Assembly (NCBI GenBank): GCA_021464245.1
Contig: JADCRB010000018.1
Span: 2,466,015-2,530,014 of the forward strand
Reading direction: 5' to 3'
Source: Carallia brachiata
Lineage: Eukaryota > Streptophyta > Magnoliopsida > Malpighiales > Rhizophoraceae
Length of the DNA stretch: 64,000 nucleotides
Shown here: piece after piece, positions 1-10,963 of the stretch
How the letters are laid out: the number at the start of each line of letters is the position of its first letter
Position numbering within the stretch: position 1 is the first letter of the stretch
Notes under the pieces: model-generated
Seen by the model: only the letters and a program-made list of their open reading frames with translations
Told to the model about the DNA's origin: nothing
Database searches by the model: none
Program-made: the position numbers and the translations under genes

Positions 1-1220
1 TGAACCTTAATTAATCTGAAACACTATACACAAAATTAATCTCAGCAGGGAATCACTTGAAACTTAATTGGCCTAAAAATTGTTTAATCTGAAACCCAAA
101 TAATTCATATATGGAATATTCGAAATTTGAATTACTTAAACTTAAAAGTCCAAAAGTTTCTAAAATTTACTATATTCAAACCCATGAATCCGAAATAGGA
201 GTTATACTTTTCTTTTCTTCTTGAAACTCTGTATACTAGCGACAGACTCGAAATATAATGTATTGGAAACCCAGATCATCTGACAATAGAAATATTCTTG
301 CATATGACCGAGACACGAAAACAACACAATCCAATCCAACCTGATTTGCCACGTCAATTTACACATTTCCAAAATAATCAGTGCGGTAGAGAAAGTAAAC
401 GCAAATGTGCAAGGTTGCTCAACGGGAAAGACATCAAATGGTCACGTATTGGATTCCCAATTCTACTTAAAGTAAAAGAGGAGAAACAAAAATCATTTTG
501 GGAAAGGGCTTCGTTATATCATATGTACACGAGTTGTTTTACACATATTAGAAGCAAGATTAATAGATGGATTGAGTATAAATTTGTATTTATCATCACT
601 AATTACAATGTTGAATTACTGCGAATAAACAGTGACGATGGTTACAATATGATTTTTTGTGCTTCTATGGGCTTCAGAAAATTGTATCCATATTTCGGTT
701 AACCAAAACTTTTGATCTGGTATCGAGTTTCAATTTAACTTTAAGCTGATGACCAAGAGTTTAGGAATAATCAAAATTAATTTCAACTAGCAAGTAGTGA
801 CCATGATTTGATCAAATGACAACTCGCATATGCCTATTTAGTCAAAAACTTGAAACAATCAAATGCATTCCTTCACCTGAGAGATTAAATAATTTCAGAA
901 TCTTCATCATAAGATGATTCTTTTTTTTTATTAAGAAAGTTATTTAGTCATGCGCTGTATAACAGTAAAACTCTTTTTCATAAATTTTACATTTTTGAAG
1001 CATGGTGAAAGCTGAAAAAGGATAAGAAGAAACAAAAAGGGCTAAATATAAACAAGAAAAGTAAGGGGAATATCCATAAAACAATGACAAAGAAGTAGTT
1101 TACATACATAGAAGATAAACTAAAAGACAAATAGGAAGTAGGAAAATCGCTTCTTCGACTGCTCCATGTGTGTGTGTGTGTGTTTTTTTTTTCATAGCCT
1201 TGCAACCTCAGGCCACAGAA
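1..1220. other. intergenic, no gene recognised
   Basis: AT-rich DNA with short chance reading frames only. A frame of 134 codons at 298-702 has no recognisable domain and its composition resembles the flanks. A (GT)n run followed by poly(T) lies at about 1168-1190. Nothing else could be supported. Confidence 0.5.
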
Positions 1221-1223
1221 GAC

Positions 1224-1388
1224 TCAATCGGATTTGAGGAATTCAATCTCGGCCGTCAATTTGGTAATCTGATCCTTAAATTTGTCCATACTCCTCCTGC
1301 GGCTGCTGCTGGCTGCCTGCTGATCCGCATCATCGAAGGAGCTCTCCTTGGCCCTCCGATCATTGTCCTTCATTGATAATGGTGCCAT
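1224..1388 (-). CDS. possible small coiled-coil protein (54 aa), unrecognised
   Basis: A 54-codon frame beginning MAPLSMKDNDRRAKES and ending in a short amphipathic stretch (KFKDQITKLTAEIEFLKSD). It is hydrophilic, has no signal peptide or membrane segment, and its C-terminal half could form a short coiled coil. The ATG directly follows AATCGCAG, which could also be a splice acceptor, so this may be the last exon of a longer transcript. It lies about 250 bp downstream of the NB-LRR remnant on the same strand. Composition is less AT-rich than the surroundings, which argues for real coding. I do not recognise the family. Transcript evidence would settle it. Confidence 0.35.
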   Translation of the reverse strand: MAPLSMKDNDRRAKESSFDDADQQAASSSRRRSMDKFKDQITKLTAEIEFLKSD

Positions 1389-1640
1389 CTGCGATTGCTA
1401 AACTCAAAAAACTTTCAATCAATAAATCAATCAAAGAGAAAAGAAGACCGATTTACTCGCTGCACTCAAAGGTAGAGTGGGGCAATAAATTAGTTCGGCT
1501 TGCCCCAAGGGAAAGAAGGTGCGAGAAATAATTAACAAAGAAGAAGTAGAAGGGAAAGAAGAAGAGGAAGAAGAAAGAGGGATATGAAATGAATACCCGG
1601 GCGGCGATGGCGGTAGTGGCTGCGGCAGGAAGCAAGAATA

Positions 1641-3993
1641 TCAGTGTAATATTGTGACATGAGGGATGTGAGAGATTTTGGACCAATCTTCTCCCTTCTC
1701 CTTGTTGTGGCGCTCTTCAGAAGATGCTTCCATCAATTACTAGTGTTTGAAGCATTGTATTTTGCAGAATATAATCTAGCAGTGCCTTTAAGTGTCGACA
1801 CTCATAAATTTCCAAAGAGCGAAGAGATGGCATTATTATAATGGAAGGAGGCTTGGTAGTGCCATAATTATAATTATAATAATCATCCCACTCTTGCCAG
1901 CTATGCATCGAAGTGAATGCAAGTTTGTCAATTTGGGGAAAGCAACAACATCTATTGGTGAAGAAGAAGAAGATGATGATGAAGATGGTGCTGATATCTC
2001 ACTAATTCTGTCACCAATTGAGTTTCTATTCCTAAAAGCTCAAACCCACATTTTTAACAACCTTCATTCCACCCAAGCCAAGAGTTTCAAGGACACACTT
2101 ACCCAATGAACGCAAGTGCTCACACGTTCACAGGTAAATAACATAATAGACCTCAGATTCGTTAATGAAATTATCCAACCGGGAAGGTAGTACCTTTATA
2201 GTAGGCTATCCCAAGAATCTCCAAGTTTGGAGATGGCTCCAATGCTTCTAGAAAATGCTCTTCTGCTTCTCCTCCTTCTCCTCCGCCTCCTCTTCTTCTT
2301 CTTTCTTTTTTTGGACTCTGATTGAAATTGAAGTAACAAACTAGTGATGTGTTCCTTTTTCTTGAGCTCTGCTTCCTTAGTCTTGCCCACATGAGGACTA
2401 TGTGCTCCCAAATTTCTTATGAAAACCCTTCCCGAAGTTGGATTAGGTCCTTCAAATCACCAAGAGAAAATTTATCCGCATGATCACACCCAACGTTGAT
2501 ATCCTCCAATATTCTTAGACCAGTTAATCGTGCAATTCCTTTTGGCAACCTACTAGGGCTTCTTTCACTGGCAATGCAGAAATTATGACGATGCCTCAAG
2601 TTGATTAGTTTTCCAATCCCTAGAGGCAACTTCAAATGCAAGCAATTAAAAACATTTATAGTTTGCAAATTATGCAGTTCACATAGCGTTTCAGGCAACT
2701 TCTTCAGTTCATGATTGTGAGACAAATCTAGGCACCTCAAATGAACCAATTCACTGACAGAGGAAGGAATCTCTACAAATTCACCGTCTTTGAGGCTCAA
2801 CGATCTTACATGTGTTAATTTACTGAATAAACTTGATAACTCTTCTGTTGTGGCCTTTGACCACAATAAAAGGCTTTGCTTTTTTTTAAACCACCCGAGA
2901 TATTAAGATATGGCTCCCGTGTTGGAAGATGTAAATGGCGCACTTTTTTGATTAACTCTTCTGAGTCATCGACCTGCACACTATGACATTCATTCCGTGC
3001 AACAATTTGGGCTAAATCATGCACCATATCATGCATCTTATAGCTGGTGATGATATGATCATCCCAAAAATCTTTCTGGAAATCTTGAAAGAAAGAACGC
3101 ATTGTTAAATTTTGTAGTTAATATTCTCCAATAACTTCCAAGTCATCACTTTGTCTTTGCTTAGGATAGCCTTGAGCCATCCACAATTCTATCAATTTTC
3201 TTCTCAATCTCATAATCCTTTGGGAAGATAGCGCAATACGAGAAGCATCGTTTCAGTTCTGGGGACAAATCAAAATAGCTCAACCAAAAAGCTGCAAAAG
3301 CTTCTCTTTGAGCTTCTTCTAGTTCCCATATCTCACTTTTTAAAACACTTTGCCACTCTTCTCTAGATTTTCTAAACTGTAGAATGCTTCCCAAAACCTT
3401 TGCAGTAAGAGGCAAACCCCTACACCTGCTTGCAAGTTTTCTACCAATCTCCTCTAAATGTTTGCATTCTACAATACTCTTATCAAACAATGCTATTTTA
3501 CTCATAATTAACCAACAGTCCTCATCAGACAAAATCCCTACTTTTAAAAGATCATCTTTGAAACAACCCATAACCGACGCAACATTTTCTTTGCGTGTCG
3601 TCATTAAAACTTTACTTCCTGGCGAACCACAACATAGAGATTGTTTCAATGGATGTCACTTCTAGAGTTTTCTTCCCATATATCATCGAAAATAAGAAGA
3701 AATTTTTTTCCCATAATAGATTCTCCTATTTTTTGCAACAAGTTTTCTAATTCTATGAATCCAGAAGTAGAGCATAAAAGAGATTCAAGAATTGCCTTAG
3801 CAACCCTAATCTCATCGAAAGAGTCTGAGACACAGATCCAGATTTTCTTATCAAAGTAATCTTTATTCAATCGTCCTTAAAAGCATATTGGGCAAGAGTT
3901 GTCTTGCCAATTCCTCCCATCCCTACCATGGAGATCACATGGAGATCTGGTCTATCACCATCACTCAACAACTGGTAAAAATGTCCCATAATT
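1641..3993 (-). pseudogene. CC-NB-LRR disease resistance gene, 5'-truncated and frameshifted
   Basis: Read on the minus strand, the pieces come in the normal order of an RGA-type NB-LRR receptor. P-loop GMGGIGKTTLAQ is at about 3910-3950. RNBS-A and kinase-2 (FLLIFDDIW) are at 3650-3870. RNBS-B (GSKVLMTTRKENVA), GLPLTAKVLG and RNBS-D (CFSYCAIFPKDYEI) are at 3165-3640, MHDMVHDLAQ at about 3030, LRRs at 2420-2860 and 1720-2390, and the C-terminus GEDWSKISHIPHVTILH ends at 1641. The tryptophan ending kinase-2 marks the CC/non-TIR class. The N-terminal coiled coil is missing: homology stops at about 3993. At least five frame changes or stops separate the pieces, including one just after the P-loop and one near 1727. 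A CT-rich run at 2265-2310 encodes a spurious arginine/glutamate tract. Intact members act as cytosolic immune receptors; this copy cannot encode one. Confidence 0.9.
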
Positions 3994-5600
3994 GTTAGTA
4001 AAGGGAAAAACTGTGCGGACGGAAAAAAGCGATGGGAATCCGACGGAAAATTACTGTATCAACTAAAAAAATATTTTTTTCACTGTACTAGTTACTGTTT
4101 ACACAGTAAAAAATAATAAAATAATAACAGTTTTACTGTTTACACAGTACCGCGGCACAATTCGGTCACTTTCTCCTGTCCCTGTAGCGCTGGTCGTTAG
4201 TAAATGGTGCAGCTGAATATGAACAGAAAAAAGTGCATCTGAGAGACTGAAATTAGATTCTTCTTTTGCAGTGTATTTAGATTAATAAAAAATTGAGAAA
4301 AAAAATATAATAATAATAATATTTTTATTGATAAAAAATTATGAAAAAAAAATAATTAAAAAGTTATAAAAAAATTAATGATAATTTGTAAGAGAAAAAA
4401 TAAAAATTAATTGTTTAAATTAATAAAAAATAATAAAAAATTATAAAAAATAATATTATAATAATAATATTTTTTAAATTTTTATTCTTTTTATTTTCTT
4501 TTATTTTTTCTTTTCTATCATACTAAACAAACTATTAGTGAGTCGAGAAGAAGCTTTTGAATTAGAGAGCTACAAATTGGAAATAAAATTCAAAAGACAT
4601 ACACATCGAGTATCGAAACTGGTTAGCATAAGTCGATCTTCACTTTGGGGGTCGACATTTATGCCTGCAGGAGTAATTAATTTGCAATTTTCACTTTCGT
4701 GCGTTCAGTGCACTTCGCCGGAGATTTCTGCCTGCAGGGTAATTAATTTGCCATCCATAGCATTGCTTTTCAATTCTGGCTACAGATCAAATCATCAACA
4801 TTAGGTCAACCGATCTACTAACGACTGAAGAGACTTTTTCTCTCACCCTCTTCTACTCCGCAATATCAACTTCCTTCCTTCATCCTCAAAATGTCAAGAT
4901 CTTCGTCATGGGAACAACTCCCGACCATCAGCAATACTGTTTTCCGGCAAAGATTAACTTCTTCTGCACTTCTCTCTACAACGCTAAGATCAGTGGGGAA
5001 GCGACATTTTTTTTTCCCTTGGGCTTTTGGCCATGTAACGATTGGAGGAGATGGAGACTTCTTCCGCCACGTCTTGCCCTTTTTCAATTCCTCCATGCCA
5101 TGCCACGTAGATATCATTTTAAATGAGTACACGTCAGATGATTTGACATCTCTGTACATAACATCTGTATACAAATTAAAAAAAAAAAAATTTAGTATTT
5201 ATTTAACTGATTAATAGAGTTATCTTTTAATTAATAAATGAGAGATTCAAATCTCACTAAATCTCATTTTTCCCTCATTAAATGTTCAATAGTGCTCTTT
5301 ATAGATAAAAAAATAAAAAAATATAAAAAGGGACTTTATTACATTTCCTTATATCGGCGGTCGAATTGTATCTAAATATTAAGTGATTGTACAACATAAT
5401 ATATATTGTGTAATTATAATTAAAATATATAAGTTAAAAAAAATAATATTTTTTTATATTATTATTTATTATTATGATTGTACAAAATATATTATTTATT
5501 ATTAAAAAAATATTTTCTTATCACTAATATTTTTTATTTATTAAAAAAATTAATATTTTTCTATCACTAATATTTTCTGTAAAAAAAAAAGACAAAAAAA
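3994..5600. other. intergenic, AT-rich with short repeats
   Basis: Holds two direct copies of TACTGTTTACACAGTA about 50 bp apart (4090-4150), an AT-rich degenerate repeat (4260-4500), and chance frames at 4538-4804 and 4866-5214 that match nothing I recognise. Confidence 0.4.
4260..4500 (+). repeat. AT-rich degenerate repeat, same family as 28590-28880
   Basis: Units built on GATTAATAAAAAATTGAG plus A-runs recur here. The same pattern appears on the opposite strand at 28590-28880, where it shares a boundary-like phrase GT(A/T)TT(A/G)GATT. It looks like a dispersed AT-rich element rather than plain low complexity. Confidence 0.45.
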
Positions 5601-5610
5601 AAAAAGCTTT

Positions 5611-6140
5611 TTATAGTTTTCGGTACAGGTACCGAAAAGCTCGGTACCTGTAGTTGGGTCCAACTGTAATCCGGTCCTCACTTGATGGCCTCCATCCAAC
5701 TAAACGGAGCTCTTGTGACTTAGCCTTGCTGGCCATTGCAGGAGCTACAAAAGCATCTCGACATTCCTTGTAACGGATGAAGATGAACTCCTTTGAATAC
5801 TCATCAAAATGCTTGCCTGATAACACCCTATCGCATCTTCATCGCCAAATCCACCAGCCGGTGAGCCGAAAACAGGATAGACCCATCAAATTCCTGAGAC
5901 CCACATGCACTCCGTATGTTCTCCTCAAGCCATCGTTGGGAGTTAAGTTGAAAAAAACACCATAATACTCTGCCTCTAGCAAACGTTCCCACAACCGAGC
6001 GGCCATGGAGCAACTACGAAGCATGTGCGATAATGATTTTTCAGTGACACCACAAAGAGGACAAAGACTTTAAGAGGCAAAACCACGTTGGAAACGCTAA
6101 AGCATCGAACAAGATCAGGGACTTGTAATTTCCAGATTCT
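5611..6140 (-). mobile_element. LINE 3' fragment (zf-RVT region), decayed
   Basis: Minus-strand translation gives LCPLCGVTEKSLSHML followed by RSCSMAARLWERL. This is the zinc-binding reverse-transcriptase domain (zf-RVT) found at the 3' end of plant L1-type LINE ORF2. A second frame (5611-5826) contains a W-R-P-S-S-E-D-R stretch in the position where the RNase H-like tail begins. Stops and frame changes lie between. No poly(A) tail or target duplication was found, so it is an internal relic. Confidence 0.65.
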
Positions 6141-7122
6141 GTAGCTCAAATTGAAGCTTTGATGTTCTGGGTTTTTTTTTTAGGTTGAGAGAGAAATTGA
6201 GAAAGATCGAACGCGCGCATGGATGGGTTGCAAAATAATTTTATATATGTAAGGAAGACATTATGATCATATATATACAGATATATAAAGACTTTATGAT
6301 TAATTTATGATTTTTGTCTGAGTTGAGAGACGGTTATTAGTTAAAGTATGTTTTCTTAATTTTTTAAATTAGGGGTGTTATTTGTAATTATGCCCTAAAT
6401 TTAAGTTGTTAGATGTAAATTATCTAGCAATTATCCACAAAGACCGTCAAAACAATTTGGGGAATGAAGATTTTTTTTCCTCCTTTTTGGATATGAAGAA
6501 TGAAGATTTTATTCGTAGAATACGAAAACTGAGATTATTTATGTGGTGGATTCAACATATATATGACGTCATTATATATTGGTGTATGTTTATAAAGTTA
6601 TTCAAAATGCTTTATGTTAAAAAACAACAATAAATTTTATATAAAAATAAACTCTTAGTTATTTGATAATAATTACTCCCTTCCTTTTTATTGATGACTC
6701 AAGAATTTTAATGAGTAACTCTTGAAACTTTAGCACTCATATAACTCTTGATCTTCAAGATAATGATAATTGCTTTTTTGTATTTAGCATCAAAATTATA
6801 TAAACTTTAATTGAGGATAGACGTCTTAGTTGATGGAATCCTGAAATGACTTGCAACATAATAAGAAACACACTATAAGACATACAGATACACAAAAACT
6901 CATGAAGTAAAATGAGCAACTCTTAAAATAAAAAAATTCTGACAAAAAAGAAATGAAGATAATTAAAAGCAGCGGAAAGAAAATCTCAAATAAAATAACA
7001 ATACCATCGGTGTCTTCATATTTTTTGTGTGATGACAATTTTATTTTATTTTATTGTCAAATTTTTACTACAATTTTCTCTTAATCTCAGGAAATCTAAT
7101 GGGAAAATCTAAAATTATCTTA

Positions 7123-7378
7123 GGGTGTGTTTGTTTCTTGGAAAACATTTTACAGGTTTTCCAGCATTTGTTTCACGGAAAATATTTTATATAGGCAAAA
7201 TTTTGAAAAAATTTTCAAGTAAAATAACTTCTTTTTTTTCAGAGTTGAAGTTATTTTTAGAGAAAACACAACTGTGCTATAAGTAAATGACAAAAGAAAA
7301 TCATTATTTTCACTGTAAATATTTTTTCCTGCAAATATTTTACAAATATAAGTTATTTTACAGCAAACAAACGGACCC
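7123..7378. mobile_element. Tourist/Harbinger-type MITE
   Basis: A 256-bp element with terminal inverted repeats GGGTGTGTTTGTTT at the left and GGGTCCGTTTGTTT (read inward on the other strand) at the right. It is flanked on both sides by TTA (7120-7122 and 7379-7381). A TTA target duplication and GGG-starting termini are typical of PIF/Harbinger MITEs. The interior is AT-rich and noncoding. Confidence 0.8.
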
Positions 7379-7748
7379 TTATTTACGAAAAGAAATTCCC
7401 TTCCATGCCTTAGTAAAAGTCTTTGTTCGCCAACTCATTACCAAGATGTCATCTATTTATCATTTTTCATCATGTTAAACTAATTTAGTTTCATTACAAA
7501 AATGTAAGAGATACTGAATCCTCTTATTTGTAAACATGCATCAAATTCTTCTTCTTATTATTATTATTTTTTCTAGTATGTTGGGAGGACCTAAGTCCAA
7601 AAAGGAGAAAGAGTTTGAGAGCAGGGGTGCGGGTTCAAACTTTGGCCGCCTTTCACGAAACAACCGCCCCATGCAACTCAGTTAAGCCAAATTCCTCATG
7701 CATCGAATTGTTATGAATATACAATTAAGAGAAATTGTGATTGAATGA

Positions 7749-8000
7749 GGAACAAATGAGAGGAGGGGGCCATGTATTTGCTCCCTCCAATCAAAGGGCA
7801 TCTAGACTAAATGAATATCACTTCGGACACCTAAGTCATTTTGTTAAGGAAAAAGTTCCCTGACTCAAATCGATCATCAACCCATGAAAAGGGGGAACAA
7901 ATGAGAGGAGAGTGGCCCATGGAATTGGCCTCCTCCGATCAAAGGGCACTTATGCCGAGTGAATCTCAGTTTGAGCATCTACGTTTTTTGGGTTGAAAAT
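7749..8000. repeat. direct tandem duplication, unit about 145 bp
   Basis: GGAACAAATGAGAGGAG starts at 7749 and again at 7894. Both are followed by a diverged copy of the same text, including CCAATCAAAGGGCA or CCGATCAAAGGGCA and a GAAT..CACTTCGG or GAAT..CAGTTTGA stretch. The second copy fades near 8000. Confidence 0.6.
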
Positions 8001-9158
8001 AAAAATTATGTATGTACATAATAATAAATAAAAAATTAATATATAGAGATATAAATTAATAAATTATAAATATTTTATTAAATATTTTTAAAAATAAATT
8101 ATTAAATTAATAATATATTTGTTTTTTGTATATAACTGTTTGTATGAATATATAATAATGACATTTATTGAATTCATTCTTAGTACATCCTATTCTGAAA
8201 TCATTAAAACGATGGCATTCATTCCTTTTACTGCCACAATGATGTTGATTATTACCTAATCAATGATTAGTAAAATAAATTATGATTTCTTCGAGATAAG
8301 TAATAATGAAGAATCATCAACGCACATTGCGTGAACTAAACAAGAAAGCAAACTCATGTGGGCCCTATCCACTCAAAACGGATAAAGTAGGGAAGAAAAT
8401 TGATGGCGCCTAGTACGACACCAGCACCAAATAAACAAACAAACAAACAAATAATATTTTATAAAAAATAAAATAAAAAATAAAATAATATAATAAAATA
8501 ATATATAAATAAAAATAATAATAGATATTCTAGTGATAAGAATATGATAAATGAGTGATAGGTGATAACATATAAAATTATTTGTCTATCACAAAAAATT
8601 TGAGGTAAAAATAATAATTTATTGTTAAAAAAATTAAGTTAGGAAAGATATTATACTTTGTCCCCACAAAAAAAAAGAAATATTAGACTGAAATTCGATC
8701 GTCCGATCCTCTAATAAAAAGTACATGTGTTTTTGCCACTACAATTTAGCTAATTAACCACATTATTTAGTATTGGTTTTATTACATAAGTAAATAAAAT
8801 TTTTTTATTGTATTTATACATATTTTTTATAATTATAAATATTTTTTATTTAATTACAAGAAATAAATATAAATAAAAAAATAATAATATTTTTTATATT
8901 ATTTTTTATTATTATAATTATACAAAAATAATCATAATCACATAAAAAATACGCATAAACAAAATAAAAAAATTTTATTTGCAAGATTTTTACCTTAGGA
9001 TTAGCCTATAAACAACCATATCAAGTCTAATCTAATCCACAATATGTGGGACCCACGATGAGCAAGGAACCCACATGCCACAATTTTTTGATAATGATAA
9101 TGATTATCTCACCAGCTCGGTACGCTCCACTGATACGTAACCCTCCGATCACACTTCC

Positions 9159-9165
9159 ACGTGTC
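9159..9165 (+). promoter_or_regulatory. G-box/ABRE-like site in LRR gene promoter
   Basis: CCACGTGTC contains the palindrome CACGTG and the ABRE core ACGTGTC. It lies about 190 bp upstream of the end of the predicted 5' non-coding exon, in a GC-richer stretch with two CGGCTCGG copies and a CT-rich leader. It suggests bZIP/bHLH control; this is inferred from sequence only. Confidence 0.4.
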
Positions 9166-9199
9166 AGTCATCTGCAGGCTTGAAATCCGGCTCGGTCAC

Positions 9200-9353
9200 A
9201 GCCACCTCACCCACCGTTTCCGCTCCATTTTTTAGTCCGGCTCGGACACTTCTGTTTCGTCCGTACGTCTCTGTCTCTGTCTCTCTCTAGCTGAGATAAC
9301 TGATTATTGTCAGTGAAAAGGCTGTTTAGTTTCAGTCGTCGATCGTGACGAAG
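9200..9353 (+). other. predicted 5' non-coding exon of the LRR gene
   Basis: A CT-rich leader ends at GACGAAG|GTATACC (donor at 9354). It would be joined to the acceptor TTCTCTGCTGCAG at 10925, removing a 5'-UTR intron of about 1.57 kb. The transcription start is not visible. Inferred from splice signals and from the absence of an ATG-initiated frame before 10964. Confidence 0.45.
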
Positions 9354-10094
9354 GTATACCGATCACGAGAATTCGATCGTCTGTGTGCCCGTGTGTTTGT
9401 TTGTAGGTTGTTTGTTTCCCGAGAAAATGATTTCCGGGAAAAACAAAGAAAGAAATTCACGGCGGCCTTTTCTGGAAATTTTTTCTTTTTCATCTTTTTT
9501 TTTATATATTTAATGCTTCTAAGCTGTGTGAAGTAGCGTTTGATCAAAAACAAAATGGAATTTCTCTTTGGAAGTGAACAATTTTATTTCTTTTTTATTT
9601 TTTTCTACTGGTTTCGCTCAACGTGTAGAGTTAACTTTGTTTTAATTATATTTTGTTCGTAAGATCAGCCTGTTATTTTTGTTAAAAAGTCATTACTGAA
9701 GGTAGTTAACTGTTTTGCTTTTTTTTTGTTTTACTGTTGGCTGTGATTGATTTTCCGTTGATTCTGTTTGGCAGCTGAGAAAATTTTAAGAAAAAGGGAA
9801 AATGAAATGAAAGTGGTGTTATGAGCTTAAGATTCTCACTTTTATGTTTATGGAAGTTTGTTTATTATTTAAGTTTGAGTGTGTGTTGCATTATTGGCTT
9901 GGCTTTGTATGTTGTAGAAGATGTATAGTCAGTTCAAGCACTGCATATAATTTCTATGTAGTTAATTGGGACATACTTTCTACCAATCTAAATTTGGCTA
10001 TTCAGCTAAAAAGTATAGAATTTCTTTCTATTGAGTTGCTGCAATTTAACCGGATTGATGTAATGACGTTTTGGTAAAACAGAGTGTTTATTAT

Positions 10095-10235
10095 GTCAGT
10101 TTTTTTTTTTTTTTGGGGATGGCGCGGTTTGCTAGCGCGCCTCTAGTGCCGGAAGTTCCCACTTGCCTTAAGGAATGTACTTGGTTGGATTTAAACTTGA
10201 GCTCTTACTCCTAGATTAGCCATATTGGTTTATTT
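10095..10235 (-). mobile_element. probable tRNA-derived SINE, minus strand
   Basis: On the minus strand a B-box-like AGTTTAAATCC is preceded by a GGCTAATCTAGGAG segment in A-box position. A short GC-rich body follows and a poly(A) tail (the T run at about 10102-10115 on the plus strand). The flanks share an imperfect GTTTATT..ATGTCA, possibly an eroded target duplication. It sits in the 5'-UTR intron of the LRR gene. Confidence 0.45.
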
Positions 10236-10963
10236 GGATGTCATTGGTTTATTTTGGCTTGTACTCTTTTTCTCTGTTAATTTGTGGTGGGAAAACAATT
10301 AATAATTTTGGTAACATGGGGGCACAATTGGTGCCCATGACATGCTGCAGAGGATTGGGTGGTTATCTGATTCTTTGGGTAGGAATTCCAACTGATTTCA
10401 CTTCAAATGAGAAAGACACTTATTCTCAAATCAACATGCATTTTGGCATCAAAATGTTTTTGTGTGCATATTCTGTCAAGAGGGAAAAAAAGTGCAATGC
10501 CATCAAGTTGTTTTGGTGCTTTGGATGTAAATTTGTTCTAACTTGTGTTCTTAAAAATCATTTACTGAAAGAAGATAATTTTTGATACAGTTTTCATTCA
10601 GGGGGTGAGCTTGATACCAAACCACGTGCTAATTGCACATCTTTTATGAACTTAAAACTTATCCTTTTTGCTGCATAATTTAACAGAAAATTTGTCGGTT
10701 CTTTTATTTGTTGGTGATGTTGAACATACACGTGACGATTTATTGTATTCAAGACAAGGAACTGATCACAACTCTCTCTTCTGAATGTTGTTCTGGAGTT
10801 GTTTCCTTTATGATGATGTTGGTTGGACATGCATTCTATTACATTTTTTTTGTTCTTACATGGTGCATTACAGTGCATATTATTATTCTTGTTGGTTAAG
10901 CGGATTGGGGTTTTCTCTGCTGCAGCTTTTATGATGTTTGATTGATTGCAAGATATATCTTCA

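Larger units (their letters stand above)
6150..9100. other. intergenic, AT-rich, with a MITE and a tandem duplication
   Basis: Contains the MITE at 7123-7378, a direct duplication at 7749-8000 and an (AAAC)n run near 8429-8450. Otherwise I see long A/T-rich stretches with no coding signal. Confidence 0.4.

Noticed and set aside
298..702. 134-codon open frame
   Set aside because: No domain, composition like the flanks, no splice or promoter context; treated as chance.
1453..1686. Minus-strand frame of 77 codons next to the small ORF
   Set aside because: Overlaps the C-terminus of the NB-LRR remnant in another frame (GEDWSKISHIPH), so it is a shadow.
4866..5214. Overlapping frames on both strands (102 and 107 codons)
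   Set aside because: No family recognised and neither frame looks favoured; probably chance in a GC-richer patch.
7600..7690. GGGTTCAAACTTTGG phrase resembling a Pol III B-box
   Set aside because: No A-box at suitable distance, no tail and no target duplication.
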